In this document: positions 33,425 through 45,229 of the stretch, one piece after another
Layout: the number at the start of each line of letters is the position of its first letter
Numbering within the stretch: position 1 is the stretch's first letter
From: Calliopum simillimum
Lineage: Eukaryota > Arthropoda > Insecta > Diptera > Lauxaniidae
Length of the DNA stretch: 64,000 nt
Reading direction: 5' to 3'
Assembly: GCA_951812925.1 (NCBI GenBank)
Contig: OX638369.1
Coordinates: 63,006,228 to 63,070,227, forward strand
Notes under the pieces: model-generated
Databases searched by the model: none
What the model was told of the DNA's origin: nothing
The model's input: only the letters and a program-made list of their open reading frames with translations
Translations under genes and position numbers: made by a program

Positions 33425-33560
33425 AGGCATCTTACAAAAAAAGTGTATACGGCAAGAAATGCTTACAATCGTTCAAGGAATAATATGATTTTTGGAAACA
33501 TTTTACACAATAAAAAAAATTCTCTACAAAAAGTTTTCTTAAAAAATTATCGAACTTTTG
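33425..33560 (+). repeat. Fragment of the 22166-type foldback
   Basis: AAGGCATCTTACAAAAAAAG, GGCAAGAAATGCTTACAATC and GTTCAAGGAATAA parallel the arm sequence near 22643-22705. It is a partial, diverged relative. Confidence 0.5.
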
Positions 33561-35159
33561 CTTCGTTCGCTTCGTTCGCTAGATTTTTTGAAACATTTTA
33601 TCGCTTTCGGTTTTTGGTTTTTTCTTCTTTAATAACCCATTGACCGATTTCTGTCACAAGATCCCGTAAACGTCTTACTTCCTTTCAAAATAAGTTTATC
33701 AAAAAAGATAGGTAATAGGCTAAAAAAGTTGGCGGTGCAACGCCTGCTTTAAATTACTTCATCATATCTCTGAAACTTAATTGACACATATAACAGAAAT
33801 TTAGTTCAAGTGAAAAGTGCATTTGGGCAAATAATTTGCAGAGAAAAAAGGGAGGTACAATGCCCCCAAAAAAATTAATTCTTAACTTAAGCCATATCGA
33901 CGTAATTAGCAAAAATTATGTTTTGTGGAATAAAAAAAAATTAAGTAATTAGCGCAAAATTTTTTCTGATGTTTCCAGATTTCATTGGTTGCATGAAATT
34001 AAAGAGAACTGTCAAACTTTTCTATACTAGTAAAATACTTCTTCACACTGCAAAAAAATAATATGATTGCTGAATTTTATAGAGATTAGAAAAAGTTAAA
34101 ACCAACACATATAAACAGTAGAGAAATAAAGGAAAAGAGGATAAAAAATGCAATCAGAAAACCACGTGGATCGAAATTTATCAAAAAGATTGAAATAAAA
34201 AATTGAAATCGAAACAAAACAAATCGACAGTTGAACGCAGCAGCAGCAACAGAAAAAATTTCTAAATGAGAAAACTCCAAATCCAAAAAATGTGGCAACA
34301 CACAAGGTACCACTAAATTCTAACGGTATTTTGCTTTTCTGGTTGTTGTTTATTTTGTATCTAGCGCACAGTGTTAGCGATGGTGGTGGCGTTGCCACAT
34401 ATTTCACATGTCATCATGATGAAGTTGATGCAGATTTAGTATAATTCGAATTCAAACCGAAACCGAAAAAAGGGGGAAAGAGAGAAAACGTAACAAACGG
34501 ACAGCAACAGCGTACGTCCATCACAAGTTGACAGTCATTTTAAATATCACTTTACAGAGCCAAAAGCTACGTAAAATGGTTTTTATTTTTGAAACAAAAA
34601 TAATGGAGTTTTTTATCAATTTGGTTTGAAAACAGGAACAGTGCTATGTATATGTTTTTTTGGACATTTGCATACGGTGCGCCAAACCATCGGTTTGCTG
34701 GAACTTAACTAATTCCATATGATTTGACATTGAACACAGAAGACCCGGTCTAATCCTTCATGAAACAAAAAAAAAAAAATCAAAAGATGGGGAAAAATGA
34801 ACTCTCTGTTCAATTCCTACATTAATTAGAACGAGATTCTTTTGCATGATTTAGCCCACCCAAAACAAAAAAAAAAAACATTATTTTTTTTTTCAATTTA
34901 ATAGAGTGAAGATTTTTTCTTCCTATGGAGGTGAAAATTGCAGTTTTCATGACGAATCCAAAAATGAAGACTCAGAACCCTTAAGCACTACGCTGATAGA
35001 TAATGCAAATTGTATTTACAGTGAAGCCCGGTTAAATGCCTGCCCTCTTGAGTGCACATCCAGCTTTAGTACTCAATTTTTTTTCGGAACTGGATGGTTT
35101 ATGTTTTAAGTACCCCATTCACTTAAGTTCGCCTAACTTTTATGATGCCTTATTTAGCA
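33561..35159. other. Stretch without a supported gene
   Basis: AT-rich, with several A runs. Fragments such as GGCGGTGCAACGCC (33731) may be old DINE-1-like body pieces. Unique-looking sequence near 34420-34560 has no supported exon. Confidence 0.35.
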
Positions 35160-35455
35160 TTCTTGGTACTGGCTTTGATATTGAGTCTTGATCTTGGGCG
35201 TTAAGTCTTTGTCTCGGCTTTAATCATGGTCTTGAAAAAATCTCTGAAGATTGTTGAGTATTCAAAATTTGCAAACCTTGTTTTCCAGATCAGTTGGATA
35301 TTTATGATTCTATATTTAAAATTGAAAGCTGATTTTATACTTAAGTATAAGGGGCGTGACACACATATTCACTATAAATTACCAAGACTGAAAAGGTGTC
35401 TTGGTCTTGATGATCATCGTGACCAAGACCAAGCCCATAGCAGTCTTGGTGTGCA
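35160..35455. mobile_element. CAAGAC-rich element, short copy
   Basis: Begins with GGCTTTGATATTGAGTCTTG hexamers and continues with GTCTTGAAAAAATCTCTGAA plus GATTGTTGAG, matching 14694-14720. It ends in GACCAAGACCAAGCCCATAG plus CAGTCTTGGTGTGC (the right end of the family). It is smaller than the 14580 copy. Confidence 0.65.
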
Positions 35456-35803
35456 AAAAATAAGCAATATTTAAACATATAAAGTAAACCTTTAGGAAAA
35501 TATTCAATAAAAACCAGTTTTTTGTCATTTGAAGATTTTTGCGGAATATCTTCTATACGGTAACATTTACGCGTACACATATTGGTAGATCTATAATTAT
35601 CCACAAAGCAGGACCTGTTAGTTTTTTACATATGACTCACAATTCTTAAAAAAACTATTTTCGAAATTTTGAAGAATATCTACTAAACCATGACTCGCAC
35701 CAAAAAAAAAAAAAAATACAGTTTGTAGAGAATATAATTCTCTTTAAACAAGTTTTTATACTTTTTTGTACGACTGCTCAATCAGGAGTTATTGTGACTT
35801 TAA

Positions 35804-36135
35804 CCCTTTCGAACCGGCTGGGACAATATATCCCAAAAATTTTTATATAAATACTTTTGAATAATATAACTCGGTTATTAACGTCACTTAAATTGAATGA
35901 ATTAATAAAATTAATGCAATTTTTAGTAACCACTGTTTTTTCTTATAACTACTCCAAGGACATTGTATCCCGAAAATTCAAATCAAAAACATCTGTTGGG
36001 AGTATAGACCGGAAGCGCCTCTGGTGGTGAAAATTTGATTTTAAAGACGGTCAAACATTTTACTTAAATTTAGTTTGTAAGATTAACCTATCACAAATAT
36101 TGTGTACCCCACAGTTTTTTTCCGGGTCGAAAGGG
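35804..36135. mobile_element. piggyBac-like MITE, 332 bp, copy 2
   Basis: CCCTTTCGAACCGGCTGGGA and its partner (complement CCCTTTCGACCCGG) bound the element. TTAA is present on both sides (35800-35803, 36136-36139). It has the same length as copy 1 and very similar sequence. The TTAA site and CCC-start are the piggyBac signature. Confidence 0.93.
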
Positions 36136-36139
36136 TTAA

Positions 36140-37040
36140 AAGTGAAAAATGTATGTGGCATTTTCTCGTCACAAATTTTGACCTTTTTTGAATTTCAATT
36201 ACCATCTGGTAATTTTTTGAGTTACAAAATTGTGTCCTAACACTTTTCTGTAGATTTAAGCTTTAGCGAGACATTTGCAAAAAACTGACTTTTGCTACCT
36301 TTGAGCCTGAATAACTTTTTCACACTTTATTTGTCATGCAAAAGTAAAGGTAAAAACTGAAAAAAATTCAATTGGAATTATTTCTTAGTATAAAGACGTA
36401 CTCGCGGAATATAACAACAAAAAATTGCAACCCAGTTTAAGAGTATAGTATATTATACTTTTAAATGAATGTTATGCTTCTGAGCTTAGCCTTAAGAAAC
36501 GTATATCACTCAACCATGGTTGGTGTCTTCTTTGAAAAACAAGCCGCTGATAAATGATTTTTTTTGAGAGGATTTAATAAACAAATACGTTAAATGTGTC
36601 AAAATGCTTTTGTCTTTTAATATGAATAATGTTATTATGGAAGGAGCATCTGAGTTTCGTTTATGCCGACTATGTAAACAAGCAACGAACTTTACCGGTG
36701 CAGCAGCATTGTCAAATATCAACGGCGCACAGTGGGAGGGTTTGTATGGAACGGCGGTCATAAATAGTAATTATAAACCTTGGCAGCTGAAACTGTGTAC
36801 GTATGTTTCTTAGATTACACAGTGCGGCACATGAAAAGTGAACTAAAATCCGTTATAAGGCGTCGAAGTACTCGCCGAAACAAGTAATTCTGCCAGAGCG
36901 TTTTGCAAAGTTGACTCATATAAGGATTTTATGGTCATGTTTGCGATTTTAAGGCACTAGATGAATTTTTTTCGGTTAAGTTTGTCCGGCATTTTTTTTT
37001 TCTATTCAATAGCTACAACATTGCTGAAGTCATCAAAACA
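36140..37040. other. Stretch without a supported gene
   Basis: Includes a 69-codon frame at 36604 with FRLCRLCKQ, too little to call a zinc-finger domain. No repeat ends. Confidence 0.35.
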
Positions 37041-37044
37041 ATAT

Positions 37045-37260
37045 CTCGGCTCGTTACCGAGATATAGCCATATGAAAAAATCGAAAAATCGCTCAAAGTT
37101 GCAATTTTCAGCTGGATAATTATAATTATAATGCTGAAAATTGCAACTTTTTGCCTCAAATTGGATTTTGAGCAATTTTTCGATTTTTTCATATGGAGAT
37201 ATAGCCATATGGAGATATAGCCATATGAAAAATCGCTCAAAATCCAATTTGTAGTCAGAT
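37045..37260. repeat. Hairpin with GAGATATAGCCATATG repeats
   Basis: GAGATATAGCCATATGAAAA, AATCGAAAAATCGCTCAAA and GTTGCAATTTTCAGC are mirrored on the other side of ATAATTATAATTATAATG. The GGAGATATAGCCATATG unit is repeated at 37194 and 37210. A compact imperfect hairpin. Confidence 0.78.
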
Positions 37261-38015
37261 TGGCAATATTAGTTTTGCGTCATAGAAAAAATCGACTGTC
37301 TCATACTCGGAGGTATCTCATAACCGGTGACTCTCCCCTATTTCAAAAATCGCATAAAATCGACAGAAAAAAAGTTATTTTTAATAAAGCAGATACAATA
37401 TACTTTCTAACGATATGCTACATTAGTGGATTTGCCTTCAAAAAAATTAACTAGAGTGTTTTATTCAGCAGTTGCTAATATTGAATGTTCCTTAGAGCAT
37501 TTTTGCTGTTAAAAGTCCAATTTTGAACCCACTGTTTTTCTAAACCAAAACAAAATTTTAAACTTTTATAGTTTTTTTTCCCGTCCCTAAGTGTTATTTG
37601 ACGATTGGCGTAAACATTTTTTAAATCCATAGTATTTTCAAATTTTACCTTTTCATGGCCACGATCTGCCACTGTGCGACGTGTGGAATAAATAGCGCGG
37701 CATTGTGCAGTTGTCAGTGTTGCAAATGAAATCGGATCGTGAAGAATGCAGCAGCATCATGGCAACGTAATGTTTTTTTTTTTTATAAGCGAAATCACTT
37801 TTTTTTTTGTTTGTCGTAGCCTTGTCACTGGAAATGTTCCGGAGAACAAGAAAAATATTTACTTGGTGTGTAATAATAGATGCAACCAATAAAGAAGCAC
37901 AGCCTTTGAGAGGATGAGTCCTCTGAAAATATATCACATCTGGTGGAGATATGTTGCCATTGCTGTTGCTGCTATAGAAATGTCAAAAACACCATAGCAA
38001 TGCGAGTTGCGCATC
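37261..38015. other. Stretch without a supported gene
   Basis: No domain-bearing frame and no clear repeat end. Confidence 0.35.
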
Positions 38016-39625
38016 AAATGTGACCGTCCATTGGAAAAGGTACCTTATCTTCACTCACATAATTTAGCAGTACAGCTACAAATAAGAGATAGGATCAATT
38101 TTACCGGTTTTCAGTTTAAGGTGGAATTCAGTGCTTACACATGTAATGAACATTTTACAATAAAGCGGTCTTACCGAACATCTACCCTATAAAAATTGAT
38201 AACACTGTACTAGTTTTTGGGACCTTTTTTTTTTGTCTGGCGGGAGACAGGTCATTCTTACCTAATTCGGGCACGGAGAATTCAGTGGTGCTAACCGTTT
38301 TGCTGGATTGGTTCATCAACCCATACAAGAAGCTCAAATCAATCGTCTAGAAAGAGATGTTTTTCATAAAGAATCTCTTAGTAACTTCTGATAAACCAAT
38401 AATTTTTCATCAAAAGTATATTTTATATAATTAATGGGCATTCGAATTGCTAACTTTTTAATCAATTTATTGGATATTTTTTTACTTTAACTTTAGTTTC
38501 TTCCGAATTTTCTTAAAATTTTATTTTTGGCTCAGTCATTTGTGGCTTTATTCACTAAATCTAGAATAGAACTGTCATTTATCATATGATCTTGTTCTGC
38601 AAAGGCTTGAAGTTTCTATGATAAAATAAAAGTTTTAGTTTTTCGGTCAGGAAATAGCCTTTGCGGAATATCCTTTTTTTAAAGGCTTATAACTTGGGAT
38701 GTAATAATCCAATTGAAAAATAGTTAAAGTACGGCTTGTTGAGGGCAATTTTTGCTATCCGTAATCATTAACGAAAAATTACTTTACTATTTGCTGTTTC
38801 TGTTATATAGTTTTTAGTAGTCCTCAAAGAGTGATTTTTTCACTTTTGTGCAAGGATAATTCAGGATCCTGACGTGATAGAAAAAACCCAAGATCATATT
38901 CGTAACAACATGAATTGCTATAAAAGTTGATAACGGAAAACCATGTTAAAGCTGGACCGGGGTAGGGGCTTAAAAACATGGATCACCACAGATCGGGACG
39001 GCACCCACTTTCTTGTTACTTGTAGTCAGACTTATGAGAATCTCTGCTCAGTTTTCGGTACTCATTTTTTTGCATACTCAAGTCCGTCTAGCGCTTACTC
39101 TACTAGAAAATTCGGTAAGAATTAGAGATAAAGTTAAGAAGTATCCGATAAATTGATGAAAAAATTAGCAACTCCATTGCCAATTAATACATCCTGAACA
39201 GCAAAACATACTTTTGATGAAAAATTGATACATCGCAATTTAATAAGAAATTCTTTATGACAAACACCACTTTCTAGAAAAAATTTTGATTTGAACTTTT
39301 TGTATGGGGTGATGAACCAATCTAGCAAAACGGTTAACACCACTGAATTCCCCATGCCCGAATTAGGCAAGAATGACCTATTTCCCGTCAGACCAAATAT
39401 TCAACTAAGAAGTACAGTGTAATTGACATACTTTGAACTTCGATATCTATAAACTTGAGTTTTTCATTTTACGATTTCAAAATGCCGTAGCTCAGTCAAT
39501 TTTTGGAGTTTTCCAGTGATCGAGTTTTTATTTTATTCAAAACTGTATGCATTTTTAGAAAATGCAAGAAAACTGTTTTTTATTTTATGAATATAAGGTA
39601 CCTTTTCCACTGGACGGTCACAAAT
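38016..39625. mobile_element. Foldback/TIR element, about 1.6 kb
   Basis: The outer ends read AATGTGACCGTCCATTGG and, in complement, TTTGTGACCGTCCAGTGG, both followed by AAAAGGTACCTTAT. A second, longer inverted pair lies inside (about 38233-38490 and 39140-39405). It carries GACAGGTCATTCTTRCCTAA, CAGTGGTG and AACCGTTTTGCTRGATTGGT. The centre (38500-39130) is non-coding. Confidence 0.82.
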
Positions 39626-41084
39626 ACCGAACGAACACGGACTGGTTGTACAATTCATTTGTTCATCCCCGTGCGGACAAGTGCGGATAAGTAGTAGAAA
39701 TGTTTCTTCCTTTTCGTATTTTTTTGTTTTATTTTTTGCTAAAGTCTTGACATTATTTGTTCGCTTCAAACTCTTTGTACGCAGCTCGATATTTTATCTG
39801 GTTATTGATTTTATAATTGAAGAAGTTTCGCAATTTAAACCACCAATCCATTCCTGCTACCCAAGCAGTTGAAATGCATCCTCCAAAGTCATTGTGGTGG
39901 AAGAATGTTTGTTTTTTAAATTTTTGGCTTTTTGCGTTTCTATTGAGTTTTTTGGCAACTGAAAACTTTTGCGTACTGTCAGGTACATATAGAGTAAAGA
40001 GTTTACTTTCGTTGGAGAGCGCGCAAATAAACAGTTTAACCGTTATAAATTTAACTTTTAACTGCACAATCAAGACGCACTTTGGCACTTTAGGAAACGA
40101 TACCGAAAATCTTTTAAAATTTAAGACCAACGAATTCCACCTGACAAAAGCAGGACGTATACCTATGTAATTAGAGTATAATCTCTTAATTACCAAGTTC
40201 CGATCTAAAAATGCTAAATTTTGAAATCTTGCGTAGTTATGATAAATTTTGAAATTCCATCACATTATTTTGGATTGGTTGGTGTACTCGTGTGTTCAAC
40301 TTTTAAGTCTTGAAAACTTTAATAAAATTCTACTGAAATTATGCCAGTTGCTGCAATAACAACAACTATGGATTATAAGTGCTGTAGAAATTCAAAGAAT
40401 TTAAGTACTTAATTTAATGAAATATTAAAAATTCCAAAGCAATCCGAACGATGGAGAGAAAACGTTGTAAAGCACAGTCGCTTATTACAGAGCAATTTTT
40501 TTTTACATTGGGAAAAGTAAGAAGGCAATGATGGTGGTGTGGTTGTTATATGTTGCAGCGAGTGATGCCAAAGAATTTGCTGTTGTTCCTTTTTGCGGCA
40601 ACGCGTATTTTTTTGAAAGTTTCTGGAAAATATTTTTATCATATCCATACGCTCTATGTATGCTCTCTTATGTAGCTTCTTTATATACCCTACATCAGGG
40701 ACTTACATATGAAATTTTATGAAGATTCCAAAATGGTGAATATTACCTTAAGAAGATCTCATAACAAAATTAAGAGGATCGCAATATCGGATATAATATT
40801 TATTAGAGCGATATGGAATCATGGTAATCCCCGAGTACTAGGGTAAGGGAGGGATATATGGACCACCAATCTTTCTTTTTTAAACAAAACACAAAAAACA
40901 TAAAACGAAACAATTAATTTTATGTCATTCATTAATGGAAACAATTTACCTTTATTCTGATTCACTTTTAGATAAATATCTCATCAGGATAAAGAAAAAA
41001 ATTAAAAAACTGAAAATACTCAAAATGAAGATAAATAAAAAGTGTAGTGTTATATGGACTATATAGTCCATATTGCCCCACATA
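39626..41084. other. Stretch with one 117-codon frame of unknown meaning
   Basis: 39817-40170 (+) is open for 117 codons. It includes a hydrophobic run (VCFLNFWLFAFLLSFLA) followed by a polar tail (NCTIKTHFGTLGNDTEN). An opposite frame of 147 codons overlaps it. No recognised family and no splice or promoter support; probably chance or a decayed fragment. Confidence 0.2.
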
Positions 41085-41304
41085 TTTATTTTATTTATTT
41101 ATTAAAAAATAAGTACAATAAGACTTAGCATCTTTTGCTGTACAACAAACATGACAAACATTGGTCAAAGATTAATAATAAAATGTGAATTGATCTTAAA
41201 TGCTAGAGGTACAAAAATTCAATAAAAAAAAGTCGAAAACAAAATTCAAAAAAAAAAGAACAACAGATGTTTAGTTATTACATGTATCCTTTTTTTATTT
41301 TACT

Positions 41305-41787
41305 TTAACGGTCCGAAAAATGTTGAAAAACCAAATGCTTAAAGTTGTCGATACTTTTAACAGTTTTAAGAATGCTAGGCAATAGATTCCAGATTCGAAT
41401 GGCGTTTATGAAGAAAAGCCTAGTGGAGTTAGAGTGTGTAAACTTGGGAAGGATTAAATTATGACTTCTGTCCGATATGCTGAAACGTAGTTTTTCAAAA
41501 AGATCGCTAGGTGTTTTTAAATAAATAATTTTGTGCAAAAAAATACAATTTCTGACCATTAAAAAGTTTTCAATGGTACAACCAAGAATCCTGGTACTCC
41601 ACGATGATATATAGTCAAATCTTCGTAACCCGTATACATAACGAGTAGCATTATTAAACGCTACTTGAAGTTTATGCATAGATTTAGAATCTAGCTTGCT
41701 GTAAACAACTTCAAGGTAACTAACAAATGGTACTATTAATTGCAAAACTAGCTTCCTTTTAATTGTAGCTAGCGTAGCATGTCTCAA
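41305..41787 (-). pseudogene. LINE RT C-terminal segment
   Basis: After the first residues, which are read through the insert, it continues IKRKLVLQLIVPFVSYLEVV and NATRYVYGLRRFDYISSWS, then SNSTRLFFINAIRIWNLLP. This is the usual tail of CR1/L2/Jockey RT proteins (a thumb-like region with N-A-R-YV-G--R and RLFF--RIWN-LP). It directly continues the frame broken at 42237, as shown by the repeated IKRKL codons on both sides of the insert. Confidence 0.85.
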
Positions 41788-42235
41788 AACCAGAGTGTGT
41801 TACCAACTAACAATTTGGCAATTTTTCACAACAGACGGCGCTAGTGAGCCTTATGATTTATGCATAATGGCGATCCTGCTCAGAGAGTTTACTCGTGACC
41901 TAAAGCACAATCGCTTAAGCACCGCGTTCTCTTTTATTAGAAAACCGGAGTCACGGGTTCGAGTACGGTTTCTGGCAAGATTTAACTAAAACTGATCTGA
42001 TGAGGCTATATACATGTTTATATATGAAAATATATAAATATGTATGTGGAAGTAGCCGAAACATATGTAATCAATTTCCATGTTAACACTTGCTTTCGTC
42101 TGTTGTTGAAAAATTGCAAAAACGACTGTTTAATTAGTTCAATATAAAATTATCATACTTCAATTTAGAAAAAGCGCGTTGGTACTTTCATTAGTACTAT
42201 ACAAGCAATAAAAAACAGTCAATAAGCTAACTTCA
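41765..42235. mobile_element. 471-bp insertion in the LINE, SINE-like (tRNA-related)
   Basis: It is flanked by a perfect 16-bp duplication, TAGCTTCCTTTTAATT (41749-41764 and 42236-42251), whose copy lies in the LINE's IKRKL codons. On the plus strand, GTGACCTAAAGCACAATCGC (A-box side, 41895) and GGGTTCGAGTAC (B-box, 41955) sit at tRNA spacing. A long TSD plus pol III boxes points to a LINE-mobilised SINE. The tRNA-like part is internal (about 41880-41975), and the 3' end lacks a pure A tail, which is unusual. Confidence 0.75.
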
Positions 42236-43426
42236 TAGCTTCCTTTTAATTTCAATAGGCGTAAATTCAGCAGACAATCTCAAACTACGCAGAGTCAGGT
42301 AAATTTTACGTATAATATGATTTACATGATCAGTACAAGTTAGCATACTATTCAATTTAAGCCCAAGGCAGGTAGATTTATTCTCAAGTTGTAGCTGAGT
42401 ATCCCCAATTAACAAAGGTGGAATGCATTTTAAGTCAATTTGCATTCGCGATATAGGCAGAACATGTGATTTTGCAGGATTTAAGCTCAAATCATTGTAT
42501 ACCGCCCATTTATTAATGTCCCTAAGGTCTTTGTTAATTCTACAACTCAGATCTTCAATAAGGCCAGTTCTACGAGATAAGTAAACCATGATATCATCTG
42601 CGTAAGCATGCATCTTTACATTTTTACAAACAGAAAAGATATCATTGATGAACATGATAAACAACAGAGGACCCAGAATAGAGTCTTGAGGAACACCAGC
42701 ACTACACAATATAAAGCCAGAGCAGACATCACCAACCTTAACCTTTTGAAGCCTATCCAGTAAATAACTTTTTATTAGACGTACAGATCTATCACAAAAA
42801 CCAAAGTAAGATTTCAATTTTTTGCATAAGATAGAGTGATTCACACTATCAAATGCCTTAGAAAAATCTAAGAAGCATAGTAGAGTCAGTTCATCAAGAT
42901 CATATGGTACACGAATGTCATCCAAGACCTTCACCATGGCAGTGGAACAACTATGACCAGCACGAAATCCAGATTGCATAGACGATAGCAGCTTATAGTT
43001 ATTTAGATGTTCAGTTATTTGACTGGAAAGAAGAGCCTCAAAAACTTTAGAAAGAGTAGGTAAAATGCTAATGGGTCTGAAATCACAGGGAGCAGAGGCA
43101 GATGGCTTTTTAGCAATTGGTATGACAAAAGCTACTTTCCACATTTTAGGAAAGCAAGATGTCGTTATACAGTGGTTGAAAACATGAGTTAGGGTGCTCA
43201 ATATATAAGGTAAAGCAAGTTTAAGAAACTTAACAGACATTCAATCTTCACCCACTGCATTAGACTTTATTTTCATGACACTTTTGTAAACTTCATATTC
43301 ATCTAGTACATGAAATTGAAAGCTACTTGAAGGATCACAGAAGTAAGTTGGGTTAGGTTCATATGAGTTTCTACTATGACAACTACCATTATATGCAAAA
43401 AATTCATTCAAAGAGTTTGGATCCAC
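42233..43426 (-). pseudogene. LINE reverse transcriptase domain
   Basis: The frame runs from 43426 through one in-frame TGA (43241-43243) to 42237. Domains in order: WKVAFVIPIAKK (finger), DFRPISILPTLSKVFEALLS, GFRAGHSCSTAM, LDFSKAFDSVNHSILCKKL (RT motif A, catalytic Asp). Then comes SAGVPQDSILGPLLFIMFIND, where the usual PQG is PQD, and YADDIMVYLS (motif C, two catalytic Asp). The stop lies in GED*MSVKFLKLALP. A frameshift separates it from the endonuclease frame. The insert at 41765 truncates it. The DFSKAFDSVNH style is typical of CR1/L2/Jockey-group LINEs. Confidence 0.92.
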
Positions 43427-43443
43427 TCTGATCTTTCTTTACT

Positions 43444-44424
43444 TTAAACTCCTAGCTGCCTCAAATTTTTCCATAATTGTTTTGGTGGGAGTCTCGTGTT
43501 AAGCTTTCCGCAATAATATTCTTTTTTAGCTCTCTTTACAGAGGAAATAGCAATATTTCGAGCCTGTTTATACGCATTCCAGTTTTCAATAGTTGGATTT
43601 TTCTTCCATTTCACATGCCGCACGGTTCTTTGCTTAAGCTTTTGTTTGACACTGGCAGTGAACCAAGGGCACGAGTTCTTTTTTACCTGATAAGTTCGAT
43701 AAGGAACATGAGTGGTGATGAGGTCATTTATGGTTTTCACAAAAAAGTCCAATTTATGGTCAACAGAACTGTAAAACCAACATTCATTCCAACTAGTTCG
43801 CATCAAGTCATTAAAAAGAGAGGGATAATTAATGGAATTAAAATCACGGTAGGAGATAATTGACAGATCGCTTTGCAGACGAAAATCGATGTTGAGGGTA
43901 CAAAAAATCAAATCGTGATCCGATACAAAGGAAATTTGATCAAAAATAAGGAGTGTAGAGATATCAGAAACCACGAAAAGATCAAGAAGACTTGGAGAAG
44001 CATTGCTAGCGAAACGTGTAGGTATTATAGAGTTGACGAAAGATAAACCAGCAGCACTCACATGATCACGAAACCTTTCAGTAGTATTGTCGTTCACAAG
44101 CAAGTTGACATTGAAGTCACCACAAAGTACCAGGTGATCATAGTCAATGAGACGCAGGTTCAGGTCAGAAAAAAACGAATCCATCTTGTTGTATTTATTT
44201 GGATTATAAACGCAGGTAATCATAACTTTCATGTTGTTATCGAAGAGCTCCACACTAATGTGTTCAATAAGTTCATCGCTGGGCTTACTAACAACTTTGG
44301 CATTCAGACCTAATTTGCAATAGATAGCAACCCCACCTCCTCTTTTATGGATTCTATCGTTTCTAAATAATTTATAGTTAGGTAAACAAAAGTAGTCATC
44401 ACTTATTTGGTACAGAAGTTGCAT
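43444..44424 (-). pseudogene. LINE apurinic-type endonuclease domain (5'-truncated)
   Basis: 326 codons open. Motifs: IHKRGGGVAIYCK near residue 30, VMITCVYNPNK, DHLVLCGDFNVNLL (GDFN motif with catalytic Asp), PTRFASNASPSLLDLFVVSD, FVSDHDLIFCTLN (SDH motif), and the long linker ending KEYYCGKLNTR ... LWKNLRQLG before the RT. The N-terminal N/E motifs are missing. The frame ends at a TAA (minus) about 15 bases before the next frame, a frameshift relative to the RT. Confidence 0.9.
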
Positions 44425-44430
44425 ATAAAA

Positions 44431-45229
44431 ATGTTACTTCCACATCCGGCACATTTTTCATGACTCCAAGAACGTCAGATTACACATTCAACTCAAAATT
44501 CGTCGCGACGATCTTCTGAGTAAAGGGTATTACATTATATGCATTTTTCATCTTTTTTTCCTTTGTAGCTTAAGAATTACAAATAATGACCATCAGACTC
44601 GTCACGAAAACTGCAGTTAGATTTCCTATCTAAAAAAGATGATAAATACATTTGTTATTGAGGCTTTTTTCTTTGGTTGTCCATATAACCCACAGCACGT
44701 GTTGGTGAAATAAATGGCTTTTTCCCAAAAACTCTTTTGGTTAATGAACTAATTTGTGCTCATAAATAATTAATAGTATTCACTGAATTTATATAATTAA
44801 CCATTTATTTAAAAACGCAATGTCTTTAAAGTGAAATAATGAAATATACTCACTAGAAAAAAATTATCACTGATCTTCTTTTTAGAAGAAACAACTTTAC
44901 AGAAACAAGCGACTTCACCCAACGCTAAAATCGCACTTTTATAAGATTCAGGTATTAGCGCTAAGTTTGAACGTGAATAACGGTAAATTCTATGTATGCA
45001 GTGTGTTCCATATTACCCACGTAGTCCATATTTTCTTCTCTTTCTCTATTGTTTAAAGTCATTTTTTAATACTTTGAACTTGTAAAATGGGGCTTGTCTG
45101 ATATATTATAGCATAGCAAGGGATCGTATTTAATAACTTCTCATTTATTCACAGAATAGTCTTTTGATCCCTGAAATGTAAGTAATTCTGAATAATTTGG
45201 TAAATATCACATATTATGCAAGCCTTATT
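44431..45229. other. Stretch without a supported gene
   Basis: TCCATATWACCCAC motifs at 44679 and 45008 resemble TCCATATTGCCCCAC at 41066, on the far side of the LINE. The LINE may sit in an older repeat. No boundary can be fixed. Confidence 0.3.

Larger units (their letters stand above)
41085..44430 (-). mobile_element. Non-LTR retrotransposon (CR1/L2/Jockey-type LINE), dead copy
   Basis: Read on the minus strand: endonuclease (44424-43444), reverse transcriptase (43426-42237), an inserted foreign element, RT C-terminal part (41787-41305), a 3' UTR, then an (AATA)n-like tail near 41085-41111. The endonuclease begins at about the RGGGVAIY region, so the N-terminal motif with the first catalytic residues is missing; this 5' truncation is common for LINEs. 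There is no LTR. The whole is inserted in AT-rich DNA. Confidence 0.92.

Noticed and set aside
36604..36813. FRLCRLCKQ resembling a zinc-finger-associated (ZAD) start
   Set aside because: Only two cysteines of the expected four are present and the rest of the domain is absent.
39753..40196. 117-codon plus and 147-codon minus frames
   Set aside because: They overlap on opposite strands, show no domain and have no splice or promoter support. The hydrophobic stretch is common in T-rich DNA.
43477..43863. 128-codon plus-strand frame
   Set aside because: It is antisense to the LINE endonuclease frame.
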